Shown in pieces: positions 7,044 to 14,355 of a stretch of 16,942 bases of DNA. A program made the position numbers and the translations under genes. Origin of the DNA: DAOTVD01 sp034437075 (lineage in GTDB: Bacteria > Chloroflexota > Anaerolineae > Aggregatilineales > J027); assembly GCA_034437075.1 (NCBI GenBank), contig DAOTVD010000249.1, positions 1 to 16,942 of the forward strand, written 5' to 3'. The notes beneath the pieces are model-generated. The model saw only the letters and a list, made by a program, of their open reading frames with translations. It was not told the origin of the DNA and did no database searches. Position 1 is the stretch's first letter; every line of letters starts with the position of its first letter.

Positions 7044-9119
7044 ATGAAAACATACGATGCAGCCAACATTCGCAATATCGCTATTGCGGGGCACCAAGGC
7101 AGCGGTAAGACCAGCCTCCTAGAAGCCTTTGCCTTCCTGACGGGCGTCACCAGCCGGATGGGCAAAGTGGAAGAAAACAACACCCTGAGCGACTTCGATG
7201 AAGAAGAACAAGCGCGTAATATGAGCATCAACACCTCGGTGATTCCGATTGAGGTAGATGACATCAAGCTCAATTTGCTCGATACGCCCGGCTTTACCGA
7301 TTTTCAGGGCGAAGTGCAGCAAGCCATTCGCGTGTCGGATGCCGTGCTGGTGGTGGTGGATGCCGTCGCCGGGCCGGAGGTGGGTACCGAACTCGCGTTT
7401 CAGTTTGCCGATAACTTCGAGCAACCAATCCTGGTGGCCATCAACAAGATGGATCGCGAGAACGCCAGTTTCACGCGCACCCTAGAAGCGCTGTGCGAGC
7501 GCTTCCCCGAGCATAAGTTCATCCCCGTCTTTTTGCCGATTGGCGAACAGGCCGATTTCAAAGGCGTGGCCGGGGCGCTCACCCAAAAGGCATACTACGA
7601 CGCAGGCCGCGAGCGCGTAGACCTGCCCGATGAGATGGTCGAAGCCGTGGAACAAGCGCACCTAGAGCTCATCGAAGCCGCCGCCGAAGCGGACGACGCC
7701 TACATCGAAAAATATTTCGAGACGGGCGAACTGACCTTTGATGAAGCCCGCGATGGCATGCGCAAAGCGGCCAAAAATGCGGATTTGAAGACCATCCCGG
7801 TGTTTGTGTGCAGCGCCACGCATAATATCGGCACCTACCATCTGCTGGAAGCGCTCTCGTTGTACGTCAGCCCTGCCGAAAACCGCCGCGTGGCGATGGT
7901 GGGCGAAGATGGCGAACGCGAATTTTTGACCCCGCCCCAGCGGGATGATGGCAAACTGGCGGGGTATATCTTCAAAGAATATACCGACAAGTTCGGCACG
8001 CTGAGCTATTTCCGGCTCTTTTCGGGCCGCTTGAAAAGTAACGACACGGTGTTCATCCCCAGCACGGGCGTGGAGGAGCGCTTCGGGCAATTGTTGGTGA
8101 TGCGCGGCAAGGAGCAAATCCAGGTGGATGAAATCCGCGCGGGCGATATTGGCGCGGTGGCCAAGCTGAAAGAAACCCACGTCGGCGCGACTATCGCGGC
8201 CAAGGGCGAAACCAAGCGCTTGCTCTCGCCCCCCTTCCGCGAGCCCGTCTACGCGGTGGCCGTGCACCCCAAAACCCAGGCAGACGGGGCCAAGCTCGGC
8301 CCGACCCTGGCAGCGGTGGCCGACGCCGACCAAACGCTGCATTGGCGCAACGACCCCGTGACCAAAGAAACCTTGCTCGAAGGCATGGGCGGCATTCAGA
8401 TCGAAGTGGCCATCAAGAAGGCCGCGCGCCTGGGCTGCCATATCGAGACGTCCGTGCCCAAGATTCCGTATCAAGAGACGGTCACGGGCATGGCCGAAGC
8501 CGAATACACCCATAAAAAGCAGACCGGCGGCGCGGGGCAATATGGCCGCGTCAACCTGCGCGTAGAAAGCAGCGACCCGAACGAAGAATTCACGTTTAGC
8601 AGCGAAGTCTTTGGCGGGGCAGTCTCGCAACAGTTCATCGGTTCCACCGAAAAAGGCGTGCGGCAAGCCCTAGAAGAAGGCGTCATCGCGGGCTTTCCGG
8701 TGGTGGGCGTAAAGGCCATCATCTTCGATGGCAAAATGCACCCGGTAGACTCGAAAGACATCGCCTTTCAGATCGCCGGGCGCGAAGCCTTCCGCGAAGC
8801 TGTCATGAACGCCAAACCGACCTTGCTAGAACCGCTCATGAATGTGCGCATCACCATTCCTGAAGACAACATGGGCGACATCATGAGCGACATGACCAGC
8901 CGCCGAGGCATCGTCCAGGGCATGGATACCGAAGCCGGGCGCTCGGTGGTGACTGCCGTGGCACCCCTGGCCGAAATGCAGCGCTATTCCGACGATCTAC
9001 GCTCGATCACCAGCGGGCGCGGGGTCTTTCAGATGAGCTTTAGCCATTACGAGAAAGTGCCCCAGCATATCGCGGACGAGATCATCGCCGCGCATCGTGC
9101 CGAAAAGCAAGAGGCTTAG
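7044..9119 (+). CDS. Elongation factor G-like GTPase (EF-G2 type)
   Basis: A 691-residue translational GTPase with EF-G domain order. The P-loop is GHQGSGKT at 16-23 instead of the GHIDAGKTTT-type loop of housekeeping EF-G, and the switch I region reads EEQARNMSINTS rather than the usual ERGITI form. DTPG at 80-83 and NKMD at 134-137 are intact, and domain IV keeps the QTGGAGQYGRV segment. These differences place it in the EF-G-like (EF-G2) group, which is normally a paralogue of fusA; the precise role, alternative translocation or ribosome rescue/stress, is not readable here. AGGGA at 7029-7033 precedes the ATG by 10 nt. It is divergent from the receiver-kinase operon and is followed by two hairpin terminators. 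The absence of rpsG, rpsL or tuf around it supports a paralogue rather than the str-operon gene. Confidence 0.92.
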   Translation: MKTYDAANIRNIAIAGHQGSGKTSLLEAFAFLTGVTSRMGKVEENNTLSDFDEEEQARNMSINTSVIPIEVDDIKLNLLDTPGFTDFQGEVQQAIRVSDAVLVVVDAVAGPEVGTELAFQFADNFEQPILVAINKMDRENASFTRTLEALCERFPEHKFIPVFLPIGEQADFKGVAGALTQKAYYDAGRERVDLPDEMVEAVEQAHLELIEAAAEADDAYIEKYFETGELTFDEARDGMRKAAKNADLKTIPVFVCSATHNIGTYHLLEALSLYVSPAENRRVAMVGEDGEREFLTPPQRDDGKLAGYIFKEYTDKFGTLSYFRLFSGRLKSNDTVFIPSTGVEERFGQLLVMRGKEQIQVDEIRAGDIGAVAKLKETHVGATIAAKGETKRLLSPPFREPVYAVAVHPKTQADGAKLGPTLAAVADADQTLHWRNDPVTKETLLEGMGGIQIEVAIKKAARLGCHIETSVPKIPYQETVTGMAEAEYTHKKQTGGAGQYGRVNLRVESSDPNEEFTFSSEVFGGAVSQQFIGSTEKGVRQALEEGVIAGFPVVGVKAIIFDGKMHPVDSKDIAFQIAGREAFREAVMNAKPTLLEPLMNVRITIPEDNMGDIMSDMTSRRGIVQGMDTEAGRSVVTAVAPLAEMQRYSDDLRSITSGRGVFQMSFSHYEKVPQHIADEIIAAHRAEKQEA

Positions 9120-9149
9120 CATCGGCTCGGTTGCCCCTGCGAAATGAGC

Positions 9150-9175
9150 TAACAAGGGGCTTAAGCCCCTTGTTA
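9150..9175. terminator. 26-bp perfect palindrome after the EF-G-like gene
   Basis: The arms read TAACAAGGGGCTT and its complement, 30 bp after the EF-G-like stop. The core is the same as in the 16-bp palindrome at 4538-4553. It abuts the left end of 92-bp repeat copy 2. It likely ends the plus-strand transcript, although the U-run (TTGTTAT) is weak. Confidence 0.55.
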
Positions 9176-9266
9176 TGGACAGTTCAAAACAAACACAAAT
9201 GTTTTTTCTGCCAAAACCGAGGGCTTAAGCCCTCGGTTTTATACGGATTTGTTTTGCGTTCTCCAT
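9175..9266 (+). repeat. 92-bp palindromic repeat element, copy 2
   Basis: Identical over its whole length to 4433-4524, offset 4742 bp, same orientation. It again sits in a gap between convergent genes (EF-G-like and glpD). Perfect identity in non-coding DNA suggests recent copying or gene conversion. Confidence 0.85.
9213..9240. terminator. Bidirectional intrinsic terminator (28-bp palindrome, copy 2)
   Basis: Central palindrome of the 92-bp element, identical to 4471-4498. It has a GC-rich stem with an A-run on one side and a T-run on the other, suited to terminating both the EF-G-like and glpD transcripts. Confidence 0.65.
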
Positions 9267-9271
9267 TAGTT

Positions 9272-9291
9272 GGGTGAGGCCTGCCTCGCCC
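9272..9291. terminator. 9-bp-stem hairpin downstream of glpD
   Basis: GGGTGAGGC and GCCTCGCCC pair around a 2-nt loop, with one G-T wobble. It lies 31 bp past the glpD stop. It has no U-run, so a terminator or mRNA-end stabiliser role is inferred from position only. Confidence 0.4.
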
Positions 9292-9322
9292 CTACAGAGT
9301 GCGTATTTGGGGAAAATTTTCG

Positions 9323-11038
9323 TTACCCCGTCGCTGCGGGGGCGGGCAAGCGCGCGCCGAAGTGCGTGCGCAGCAAGGTGTTGGCGTGCTCGATCTCGCG
9401 CGCGCGCGTGGCGGCATCCCAGCCGAGCGCCTCGGCGCAGATGTCCGCTAGTTCTTCCAACAAGGGTTGGGTGGTTTCGCCCAGCCAGGCGATGAGCGTA
9501 CGGCGTAGCGGAATATCCACCACGCGCGTGACCCCCTCGCTATGGATCAAATACAGGATTTCGCGGCGCGTGTAAGCCGGGTGATGGGCTAGGGGCGCGT
9601 CGTCGCCATCCGCGCAAAAGCGCGCAATCGTCTGGGCATGGGTGCCGTAGCGCTCAAAGAGCGTCCGCGCGCGCGCGGGCGAGATGTCCGTTTCTTGGGC
9701 GAGGTCATCAATCCAAGCGCGTTGGGCGGCCTCGTCGGTTGGATAATCTTTGCCGCCGCCGATGGGCATGTCTTGGGTGCTGCGCTGGCGGGTTTGGCCC
9801 AGGTCTTGCAGTACTTTATCCGCCGTTTGTTCGGCAAAAGCGCGGAAGGTCGTCCACTTGCCGCCCACCAAGGCATGAATGGGGAAATCTAAGCCGCTTT
9901 GCGCAGGCGCCACACTGCGGATTTGATGATCGCGCGAAACGTTGCCCGTATAGCCCGCGCCGCTATGGGGCAAGGGCCGCACACCCGTAAACTGAAAGAC
10001 GATATGTTCGCGCGTGACATCCAGATTCGGGAAAACGTGCGGGATCGCGCCCAGAATATAATCAATTTCGTCAGCGTCGATGGTGATCTGATCGGGGTTG
10101 TCGATGCGAATATCGGTTGTTCCGGCCATAACCTTGCCCAGATAGGGCAGCAAGAGCAGAATGCGCCCGTCTTTGTTCTCGAAGAAGAATTCATGGCCGT
10201 TCAGGGCATCATACAGCGCGGGATGATCCAAGATAACGTGGCAGCCTTTGGTGCCGCCGATGAAGCGCGTTTCTTCGCCCATATGCTTATTCACGAAGTC
10301 GATCCACGGGCCGCCGGCGTTGATGACCACGCGCGGTTGTACTTCGAAAGTCTCGCCGCTGATCTCGTCGCGCAGGGTCACACGGTCGCCATCCGCATCC
10401 ACCGCCGAGACGTAATTCAGCGCATGGGCTTCGGCGCCGAGGTCATCCGTATCGCGCAGTAAATCCATCACGATGCGTTCGGGCGAAGGCATCCAGGAAT
10501 CATAATATGTGCCCGTGAAACGGACTTCGGGATTCAAGCGGGGGTATTTGCGCAGCGATTTATCGCGCCCCTGGAAGGTGTGCGTAGGCATCACGCGATA
10601 TTTGGCCGCGAACAGATCATACATGATCATACCGGCTTTGATGACCAAAGCGCCGCGTTCGGCGGGTTTGTCCATTACGCCCAAGAATTTCAGCGGGGCG
10701 TTGAATAAGCCGGAAAAATAGCGAAAGATCGGCACGGTGGTGGGCAGGGGTTTGGCGTAGTGCGGCGCGTTGCGCAGCATCAAATTCCGCTCGGTGAGCG
10801 CCTCGCGCACTAGGCGAAATTCGCCGTTTTCCAGGTAGCGGATGCCGCCATGCAGCATATGAGAGGAGGCCGCGCTAGCGCCGCTGCAAAAGTCGTCCTT
10901 GTCGATAATGAGCACATCCACGCCCTGGGCGGCTAGGTCGCGGTAGGTGCCCACGCCATTAATGCCGGCGCCGATGATCAAGACTGAAATTTGGGGGTTT
11001 TCGCGTAAGCGGGCGAGTGTTTTGTCGCGTTGAGGCAT
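9323..11038 (-). CDS. glpD: FAD-dependent glycerol-3-phosphate dehydrogenase
   Basis: Oxidises sn-glycerol-3-phosphate to dihydroxyacetone phosphate and feeds electrons to the quinone pool at the membrane. The 571-residue protein has the FAD GxGxxG motif at 23-28 (IIGAGINGVG), the family segment SSHMLHGGIRYLE at 58-70, a GGKWTTFRAFAE segment typical of GlpD, and a C-terminal helical domain. ATG at 11038 is chosen because AGGAG at 11044-11048 lies 5 nt upstream. In-frame ATGs at 11083 and 11062 fall upstream of that site, and the first overlaps the likely -10 box at 11074-11079. No glpK or glpF is adjacent, so in this window it is a stand-alone gene with its own extended -10 promoter. Confidence 0.95.
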   Translation of the reverse strand: MPQRDKTLARLRENPQISVLIIGAGINGVGTYRDLAAQGVDVLIIDKDDFCSGASAASSHMLHGGIRYLENGEFRLVREALTERNLMLRNAPHYAKPLPTTVPIFRYFSGLFNAPLKFLGVMDKPAERGALVIKAGMIMYDLFAAKYRVMPTHTFQGRDKSLRKYPRLNPEVRFTGTYYDSWMPSPERIVMDLLRDTDDLGAEAHALNYVSAVDADGDRVTLRDEISGETFEVQPRVVINAGGPWIDFVNKHMGEETRFIGGTKGCHVILDHPALYDALNGHEFFFENKDGRILLLLPYLGKVMAGTTDIRIDNPDQITIDADEIDYILGAIPHVFPNLDVTREHIVFQFTGVRPLPHSGAGYTGNVSRDHQIRSVAPAQSGLDFPIHALVGGKWTTFRAFAEQTADKVLQDLGQTRQRSTQDMPIGGGKDYPTDEAAQRAWIDDLAQETDISPARARTLFERYGTHAQTIARFCADGDDAPLAHHPAYTRREILYLIHSEGVTRVVDIPLRRTLIAWLGETTQPLLEELADICAEALGWDAATRAREIEHANTLLRTHFGARLPAPAATG

Positions 11039-11073
11039 AGCTTCTCCTGTAGGCGTATTCATTTCGTACTCAT

Positions 11074-11082
11074 ATTTTAACA
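11074..11082 (-). promoter_or_regulatory. Extended -10 promoter of glpD
   Basis: On the minus strand the sequence is TGTTAAAAT, an extended -10 (TGN plus TAAAAT) predicted to start transcription about 29 nt before the chosen ATG. No clear -35 box is present, which extended -10 promoters tolerate. Confidence 0.5.
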
Positions 11083-11108
11083 TACGTGCCAGGGGGGTGA
11101 CTAAAGCC

Positions 11109-11134
11109 GATGCCCCTCTCGTGAGAGGGGCATC
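11109..11134. terminator. 12-bp-stem hairpin between the microprotein gene and glpD
   Basis: The arms GATGCCCCTCTC and GAGAGGGGCATC are perfect complements with a 2-nt loop. It lies 15 bp beyond the microprotein stop and upstream of the glpD promoter. It lacks a U-run; it may terminate or protect the short upstream transcript. The flanking CCCCCCC runs recall the GC-rich arms at 4274-4370. Confidence 0.5.
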
Positions 11135-11148
11135 AAGGGGGGGTAAAG

Positions 11149-11295
11149 CTAGCGGTCAGCGCTCGTTTCGGGCGCAATTTCGGTCTCCTGATAACAGGTT
11201 CCATTGAGACGACAACAACCAAAGTAACAGTAGATCGGAATTAACAGTCCGATAATGAGGTGAACCAACCAGAAAAGCAAGATTTCCTGCGTCAT
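11149..11295 (-). CDS. Cysteine-rich single-span membrane microprotein, 48 residues, function unknown
   Basis: I do not recognise this protein. It is supported by a perfect AGGAGG at 11302-11307, 6 nt before the ATG, and by a strong promoter further upstream. Residues 5-25 (ILLFWLVHLIIGLLIPIYC) form one hydrophobic span. Four cysteines cluster at the membrane boundary, Cys23, Cys27, Cys28 and Cys34, followed by an acidic polar tail (about 37-48). The arrangement could bind a metal or form disulfides, or the protein could be a small regulator of a membrane complex; these are guesses. It precedes glpD on the same strand with a hairpin and a separate glpD promoter between them, and is divergent from mdh. 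With 48 residues it falls under common gene-calling cut-offs. Confidence 0.72.
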   Translation of the reverse strand: MTQEILLFWLVHLIIGLLIPIYCYFGCCRLNGTCYQETEIAPETSADR

Positions 11296-11321
11296 ATTAC
11301 ACCTCCTTTAATATTAAATTT

Positions 11322-11350
11322 ATTTTATCATGTTTTAACTTATTTGTCAG
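11322..11350 (-). promoter_or_regulatory. Strong sigma70-like promoter of the microprotein gene
   Basis: On the minus strand CTGACA (11345-11350, 5 of 6 to consensus) is followed by a 17-bp spacer and TAAAAT (11322-11327, 5 of 6) with an extended TGA just before it. The predicted start is about 20 nt before the ATG. This is the best promoter match in the window. Confidence 0.65.
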
Positions 11351-11480
11351 CAACAGCATCGACGCTCGCACCACAAAAGACCCAAAATCTTTGTCAAGCC
11401 CCGGTTTGATGCAACCGCCCTGGGTACACAACCGATTGACCTAGCCCCGGGGTGCGCGGCACGCTATAGTTATAGGCACA

Positions 11481-11489
11481 TGATATGAT
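11481..11489 (+). promoter_or_regulatory. Candidate extended -10 promoter of mdh
   Basis: TGATATGAT, with TATGAT at 11484-11489 preceded by TGA, about 32 nt before the GTG start. The upstream TTGACC at 11436-11441 and TATAGT at 11465-11470 are 23 bp apart, too far for a standard pair. The remaining stretch, about 11351-11480, shows no gene. Confidence 0.4.
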
Positions 11490-11521
11490 AACCAAACATT
11501 TTTTTCTTAGGAGCCAAGCTT

Positions 11522-12511
11522 GTGAATGACCCTATTCGTATCGCGGTAACCGGCGGTGCCGGGCAAATTGGCTACAGCCTGTTGTTTCGTCTGGGCAATG
11601 GCGAAGTCTTCGGCCCCGACCAACCCGTGATCTTGCAGATTCTGGAAGTTCCCCCGGCCATGAGCGCCCTGGAAGGCGTCGTGATGGAACTCGAAGACTG
11701 TGCTCAACCCTTGCTGTATGGCATTGAAGCCAGCGACGACCCCAACATCGCGTTCAAGGATGTCTCTTGGGCGCTTTTGGTGGGCAGCAAACCGCGTGGC
11801 CCCGGCATGGAACGCGCCGACCTGCTCAGCCAGAATGGCGAAATCTTCGTGAAGCAAGGCCGCGCGCTGAACGATAACGCCGCCGACGATGTGCGCGTGG
11901 TCGTGGTGGGCAATCCCTGCAACACCAACGCCCTGGTGGCCAAAGCCAACGCGCCCGACATCCCCGCCGAACGCTGGATCGCCATGACCCGCCTGGATGA
12001 AAACCGCGCCAAAGCCCAACTCGCCGCCAAAGCGGGCACCGTCCCCGCCAACGTAACGCACCTGGGCATCTGGGGCAACCATAGCCCGACGATGTACCCG
12101 CATTTCGAACTCGCGCAGATCAACGGCCAGCCCGCCACCGCAGTCATCGCGGATGACAACTGGCTGCGCGGCGATTTCATCAGCACCGTGCAACAGCGCG
12201 GCAAAGCCATCATCGACGCGCGCGGTAAGTCCTCGGCGGCTAGCGCGGCCAACGCTTGCCTGGATACCATCCGCAGCCTGATTACCCCCACCCCAGCGGG
12301 CGATTGGTTCAGCGCCGGGGTGTATGCCACAGATAACCCGTATGGCATTGACCAAAACCTGGTCTTTTCCTTCCCGCTGCGCAGCGCGGGCGATGGCACG
12401 TGGGAATACGTGACGGGCCAAGAACTCAGCGACTTTGCGCGCGAGAAGCTGCAAAAGACCGAAGCCGAATTACAGTCCGAGCGCGACGCGGTGCAAGATT
12501 TGCTCGGTTAG
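11522..12511 (+). CDS. mdh: Malate dehydrogenase, cytosolic (type 2) family
   Basis: Interconverts malate and oxaloacetate with NAD in the citric acid cycle. The 329-residue length fits the cytosolic-type MDH group. Visible features: the dinucleotide motif GGAGQIGYSL at 11-20, Glu42 at the end of the second strand (favouring NAD), substrate arginines Arg92 and Arg98 (GSKPRGPGMERAD), Asn131 in NPCNTNA, catalytic Asp159 and Arg162 in RLDENRA, and His187 in GIWGNHSPTMYP. The start is GTG at 11522, with AGGAG at 11509-11513 spaced 8 nt. The gene stands alone, divergent from the microprotein and convergent with the propeller gene, with a hairpin at 12523-12547 in the gap. Confidence 0.97.
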   Translation: MNDPIRIAVTGGAGQIGYSLLFRLGNGEVFGPDQPVILQILEVPPAMSALEGVVMELEDCAQPLLYGIEASDDPNIAFKDVSWALLVGSKPRGPGMERADLLSQNGEIFVKQGRALNDNAADDVRVVVVGNPCNTNALVAKANAPDIPAERWIAMTRLDENRAKAQLAAKAGTVPANVTHLGIWGNHSPTMYPHFELAQINGQPATAVIADDNWLRGDFISTVQQRGKAIIDARGKSSAASAANACLDTIRSLITPTPAGDWFSAGVYATDNPYGIDQNLVFSFPLRSAGDGTWEYVTGQELSDFAREKLQKTEAELQSERDAVQDLLG

Positions 12512-12522
12512 AACACCCCAAG

Positions 12523-12547
12523 GACGCCTCGCCCCGCGTGAGGCGTC
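12523..12547. terminator. Hairpin in the mdh / propeller-gene convergent gap
   Basis: GACGCCTC and GAGGCGTC form an 8-bp stem around a 9-nt loop, 11 bp after the mdh stop and 6 bp past the opposing stop. It has no U-run in either direction, so it may rely on Rho or act as a 3'-end stabiliser. Confidence 0.5.
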
Positions 12548-12553
12548 TCCTGC

Positions 12554-13804
12554 TTACCCCGGCACCCACATATAGATGCTCTCTTGCGTGCCCACGGCCA
12601 GCGCCAAACGATCCCCCAAGATGGTAGTCGCCGCCAGATTGGTGATAACTTGCCCCTCCACGGGCAACGACCAGACCTCGACAAACGTTGCGCCCGATAC
12701 CTGCAAGCCCGCGACCCGGTCGCGCGCCTGGTTGGGTAGCACAATCTCCGGCGTACCGTCGCCATTGAAATCCCCCGCGACGGCCATATCCACATTGCGG
12801 TCGTTGATGATGTGCGAGGTATAGCCCGGCAAGGCCGCCGCGCGGACGAGCGTTGCATCCTGAAGCGAGAAGAAGCCCACCACCCCGCCGATATGCGGCG
12901 TTAGCACCTCGACCAGGCCATTTTCGCCATCCGCGCCGAAGGGCCCCCAAGCCAGTTGATGCCGCCAGCGCAAGCCCTGCCCAATCGCTGGGCCAGTCGC
13001 TAGAAAAGCGCCGGATGCGGCGTAAACCTGCACTTGCGCGCCGTTGCGCCCATCGCTGACGGTCGTGATGAGGTCCGGCGTGCTATCTGCGGTCACATCC
13101 GCCCACAAGGGCGACAGCCCCTCGAAAACCTGATCGCCCGGCAAGGCGACGCGCCCAATAAGCTGCAAGGTGCCGTCTTCGGCAGGGGCCAGCACAGCCA
13201 GACCGGCATGTTCTAGGCGGTCGCCCATGATGTTATGCACATAGCGCGCGTCCGTGGCTTCGGCATAGACCGCCACGCGCGCCTGCTCGCTGACGACGGG
13301 CACGACATCCGGCGCGAGGTTCAGCGCCCAACGTTGCAAAATCGTGCCATCAACGTCCGCGCGCAGCAAATCGCCGTTTTCGCCCACGACCAGCCAGCTA
13401 TCGCCATAGCGCACGGCGGGCACCAGGGGCGAAGCATCCTCAATCGCGGGGGCAAAGCGCAGCGTTCCGGCTTCATCAAGGTAGGGCGTGGGGCGCGGCG
13501 CGCGCGGCGCGTCGATTTCCCGCGCAGTCAGTCCCCCATTGCCCAGGGCCAAATGAAAAGCGCGTCCCTCAAAATCTATGGCGACCCATGCGGCACGCCC
13601 CGGCACGGGGACGAGATAGGCCACGGGCACCGGCATCGGCACGCGATACGCCGTGACATCTGGAAAGCCTCCCACCCCGCTGACGAGGCGGTTACCGTCC
13701 GCGCGGTGGGCAGTGTAGCCGATGTCGGGCGGGGCCTCTTGCGCGCGGGCCGTTCCTAACAACGCAATCCAAAGCAATGCGGTAATGCACACAATCTGGC
13801 GCAT
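12554..13804 (-). CDS. Secreted FG-GAP/VCBS-type beta-propeller protein
   Basis: A 416-residue exported protein with a Sec signal peptide (charged start, hydrophobic ITALLWIALLG, likely cut after ARA at 21). The rest is beta-rich with repeated blade-like units. Units near 230-249 (ADVTADSTPDLITTV) and 342-357 (AGDFNGDGTPEIVLP) match the FG-GAP/VCBS pattern, the latter with a complete DxNxDG calcium-type loop; a degenerate unit lies near 286-303. Such proteins bind ligands or surfaces outside the cell; no enzymatic residues are recognised. AGGAG at 13811-13815, 6 nt before ATG, fixes the start. It lies 47 bp after the membrane TPR gene and is probably the third gene of the TIR-led operon. The specific role is unknown. 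Confidence 0.82.
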   Translation of the reverse strand: MRQIVCITALLWIALLGTARAQEAPPDIGYTAHRADGNRLVSGVGGFPDVTAYRVPMPVPVAYLVPVPGRAAWVAIDFEGRAFHLALGNGGLTAREIDAPRAPRPTPYLDEAGTLRFAPAIEDASPLVPAVRYGDSWLVVGENGDLLRADVDGTILQRWALNLAPDVVPVVSEQARVAVYAEATDARYVHNIMGDRLEHAGLAVLAPAEDGTLQLIGRVALPGDQVFEGLSPLWADVTADSTPDLITTVSDGRNGAQVQVYAASGAFLATGPAIGQGLRWRHQLAWGPFGADGENGLVEVLTPHIGGVVGFFSLQDATLVRAAALPGYTSHIINDRNVDMAVAGDFNGDGTPEIVLPNQARDRVAGLQVSGATFVEVWSLPVEGQVITNLAATTILGDRLALAVGTQESIYMWVPG

Positions 13805-13851
13805 GATGATCTCCTGCTGAGTCGCTTATCTATCTATTCGCAACGACTCAC

Positions 13852-14355
13852 CTACTCAGATGGCGCGGGCGTGCCCAATATCTCGGCCATGTAGGGTTCG
13901 ACCTCGCCCGTTAGCGTGGCGTAGGTCAGGTAATCGCCGCGCGCCGCGTTGACATTGTCTAATGCGACATAAGATTGCCCGCGCTGGGCGTAGAGTTCCG
14001 GCACGTTGGGCGCTTGGCGGATGGCGCGCGTCAGTAGCGTGATGGCTTCAGTATGGTTATCATTGGCGGCGGCTTGCCCGGCCTGCTGAAAGAGCAACGC
14101 GGGGGCGATGTCGGGCGTGATGGTGGGCGCTCCAGCGGGGTCATCGCTCGTGGCGAGGACGGCTTGCAACAACGGTACACTGATGAAAATGAGCGTCACA
14201 AGGCCGCCGACGATGCTCAGCACCACGCGGCGTAAGCGCTTGCGGCGTTGGCGTTCGCGCGCAGCGGCCAGGCGTTCCTCCCGGCTGAGCGGTAGCGCGT
14301 CGGGCGTTTCGTCGTCGTCATCATAGAGGTCGTAATCGTCGTAATGGTCACTCAT
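13852..14355 (-). CDS. Single-pass membrane protein with C-terminal TPR-like repeats
   Basis: A 167-residue protein. The N-terminus (1-25) is strongly acidic (DDYDLYDDDDETPD), followed by a basic patch (RERQRRKRLRR) and one membrane span at about 42-65. The positive-inside rule puts the N-terminus in the cytoplasm and the rest outside. The external part (about 82-160) reads as two TPR-like helix pairs, FQQAGQAAANDNHTEAITLL and LYAQRGQSYVALDNVNAARG. The ATG at 14355 overlaps the TGA of the upstream TIR gene (ATGA), so translation is coupled. The membrane topology could link the cytosolic TIR protein to the exported propeller protein encoded next (inference). Confidence 0.83.
   Translation of the reverse strand: MSDHYDDYDLYDDDDETPDALPLSREERLAAARERQRRKRLRRVVLSIVGGLVTLIFISVPLLQAVLATSDDPAGAPTITPDIAPALLFQQAGQAAANDNHTEAITLLTRAIRQAPNVPELYAQRGQSYVALDNVNAARGDYLTYATLTGEVEPYMAEILGTPAPSE

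Noticed and set aside
7662..8666. 334-codon open frame on the minus strand inside the EF-G-like gene
   Set aside because: Fully antisense to a well-supported GTPase; long antisense frames are expected from the GC-biased third positions here, and the peptide shows no recognisable domain.
11039..11083. Longer N-terminus for glpD from ATG 11083 or 11062
   Set aside because: The first overlaps the probable -10 box, and AGGAG at 11044-11048 points to the ATG at 11038.
11389..11396. Perfect TTGACA on the minus strand in the mdh upstream gap
   Set aside because: No -10-like hexamer occurs at 16-18 bp spacing (the sequence there is GTGGTG), so it is not called a promoter.
11507..12454. 315-codon minus-strand frame opposite mdh
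   Set aside because: Shadow of mdh; low-complexity Gly/Ala/His-rich peptide and no ribosome binding site worth noting.
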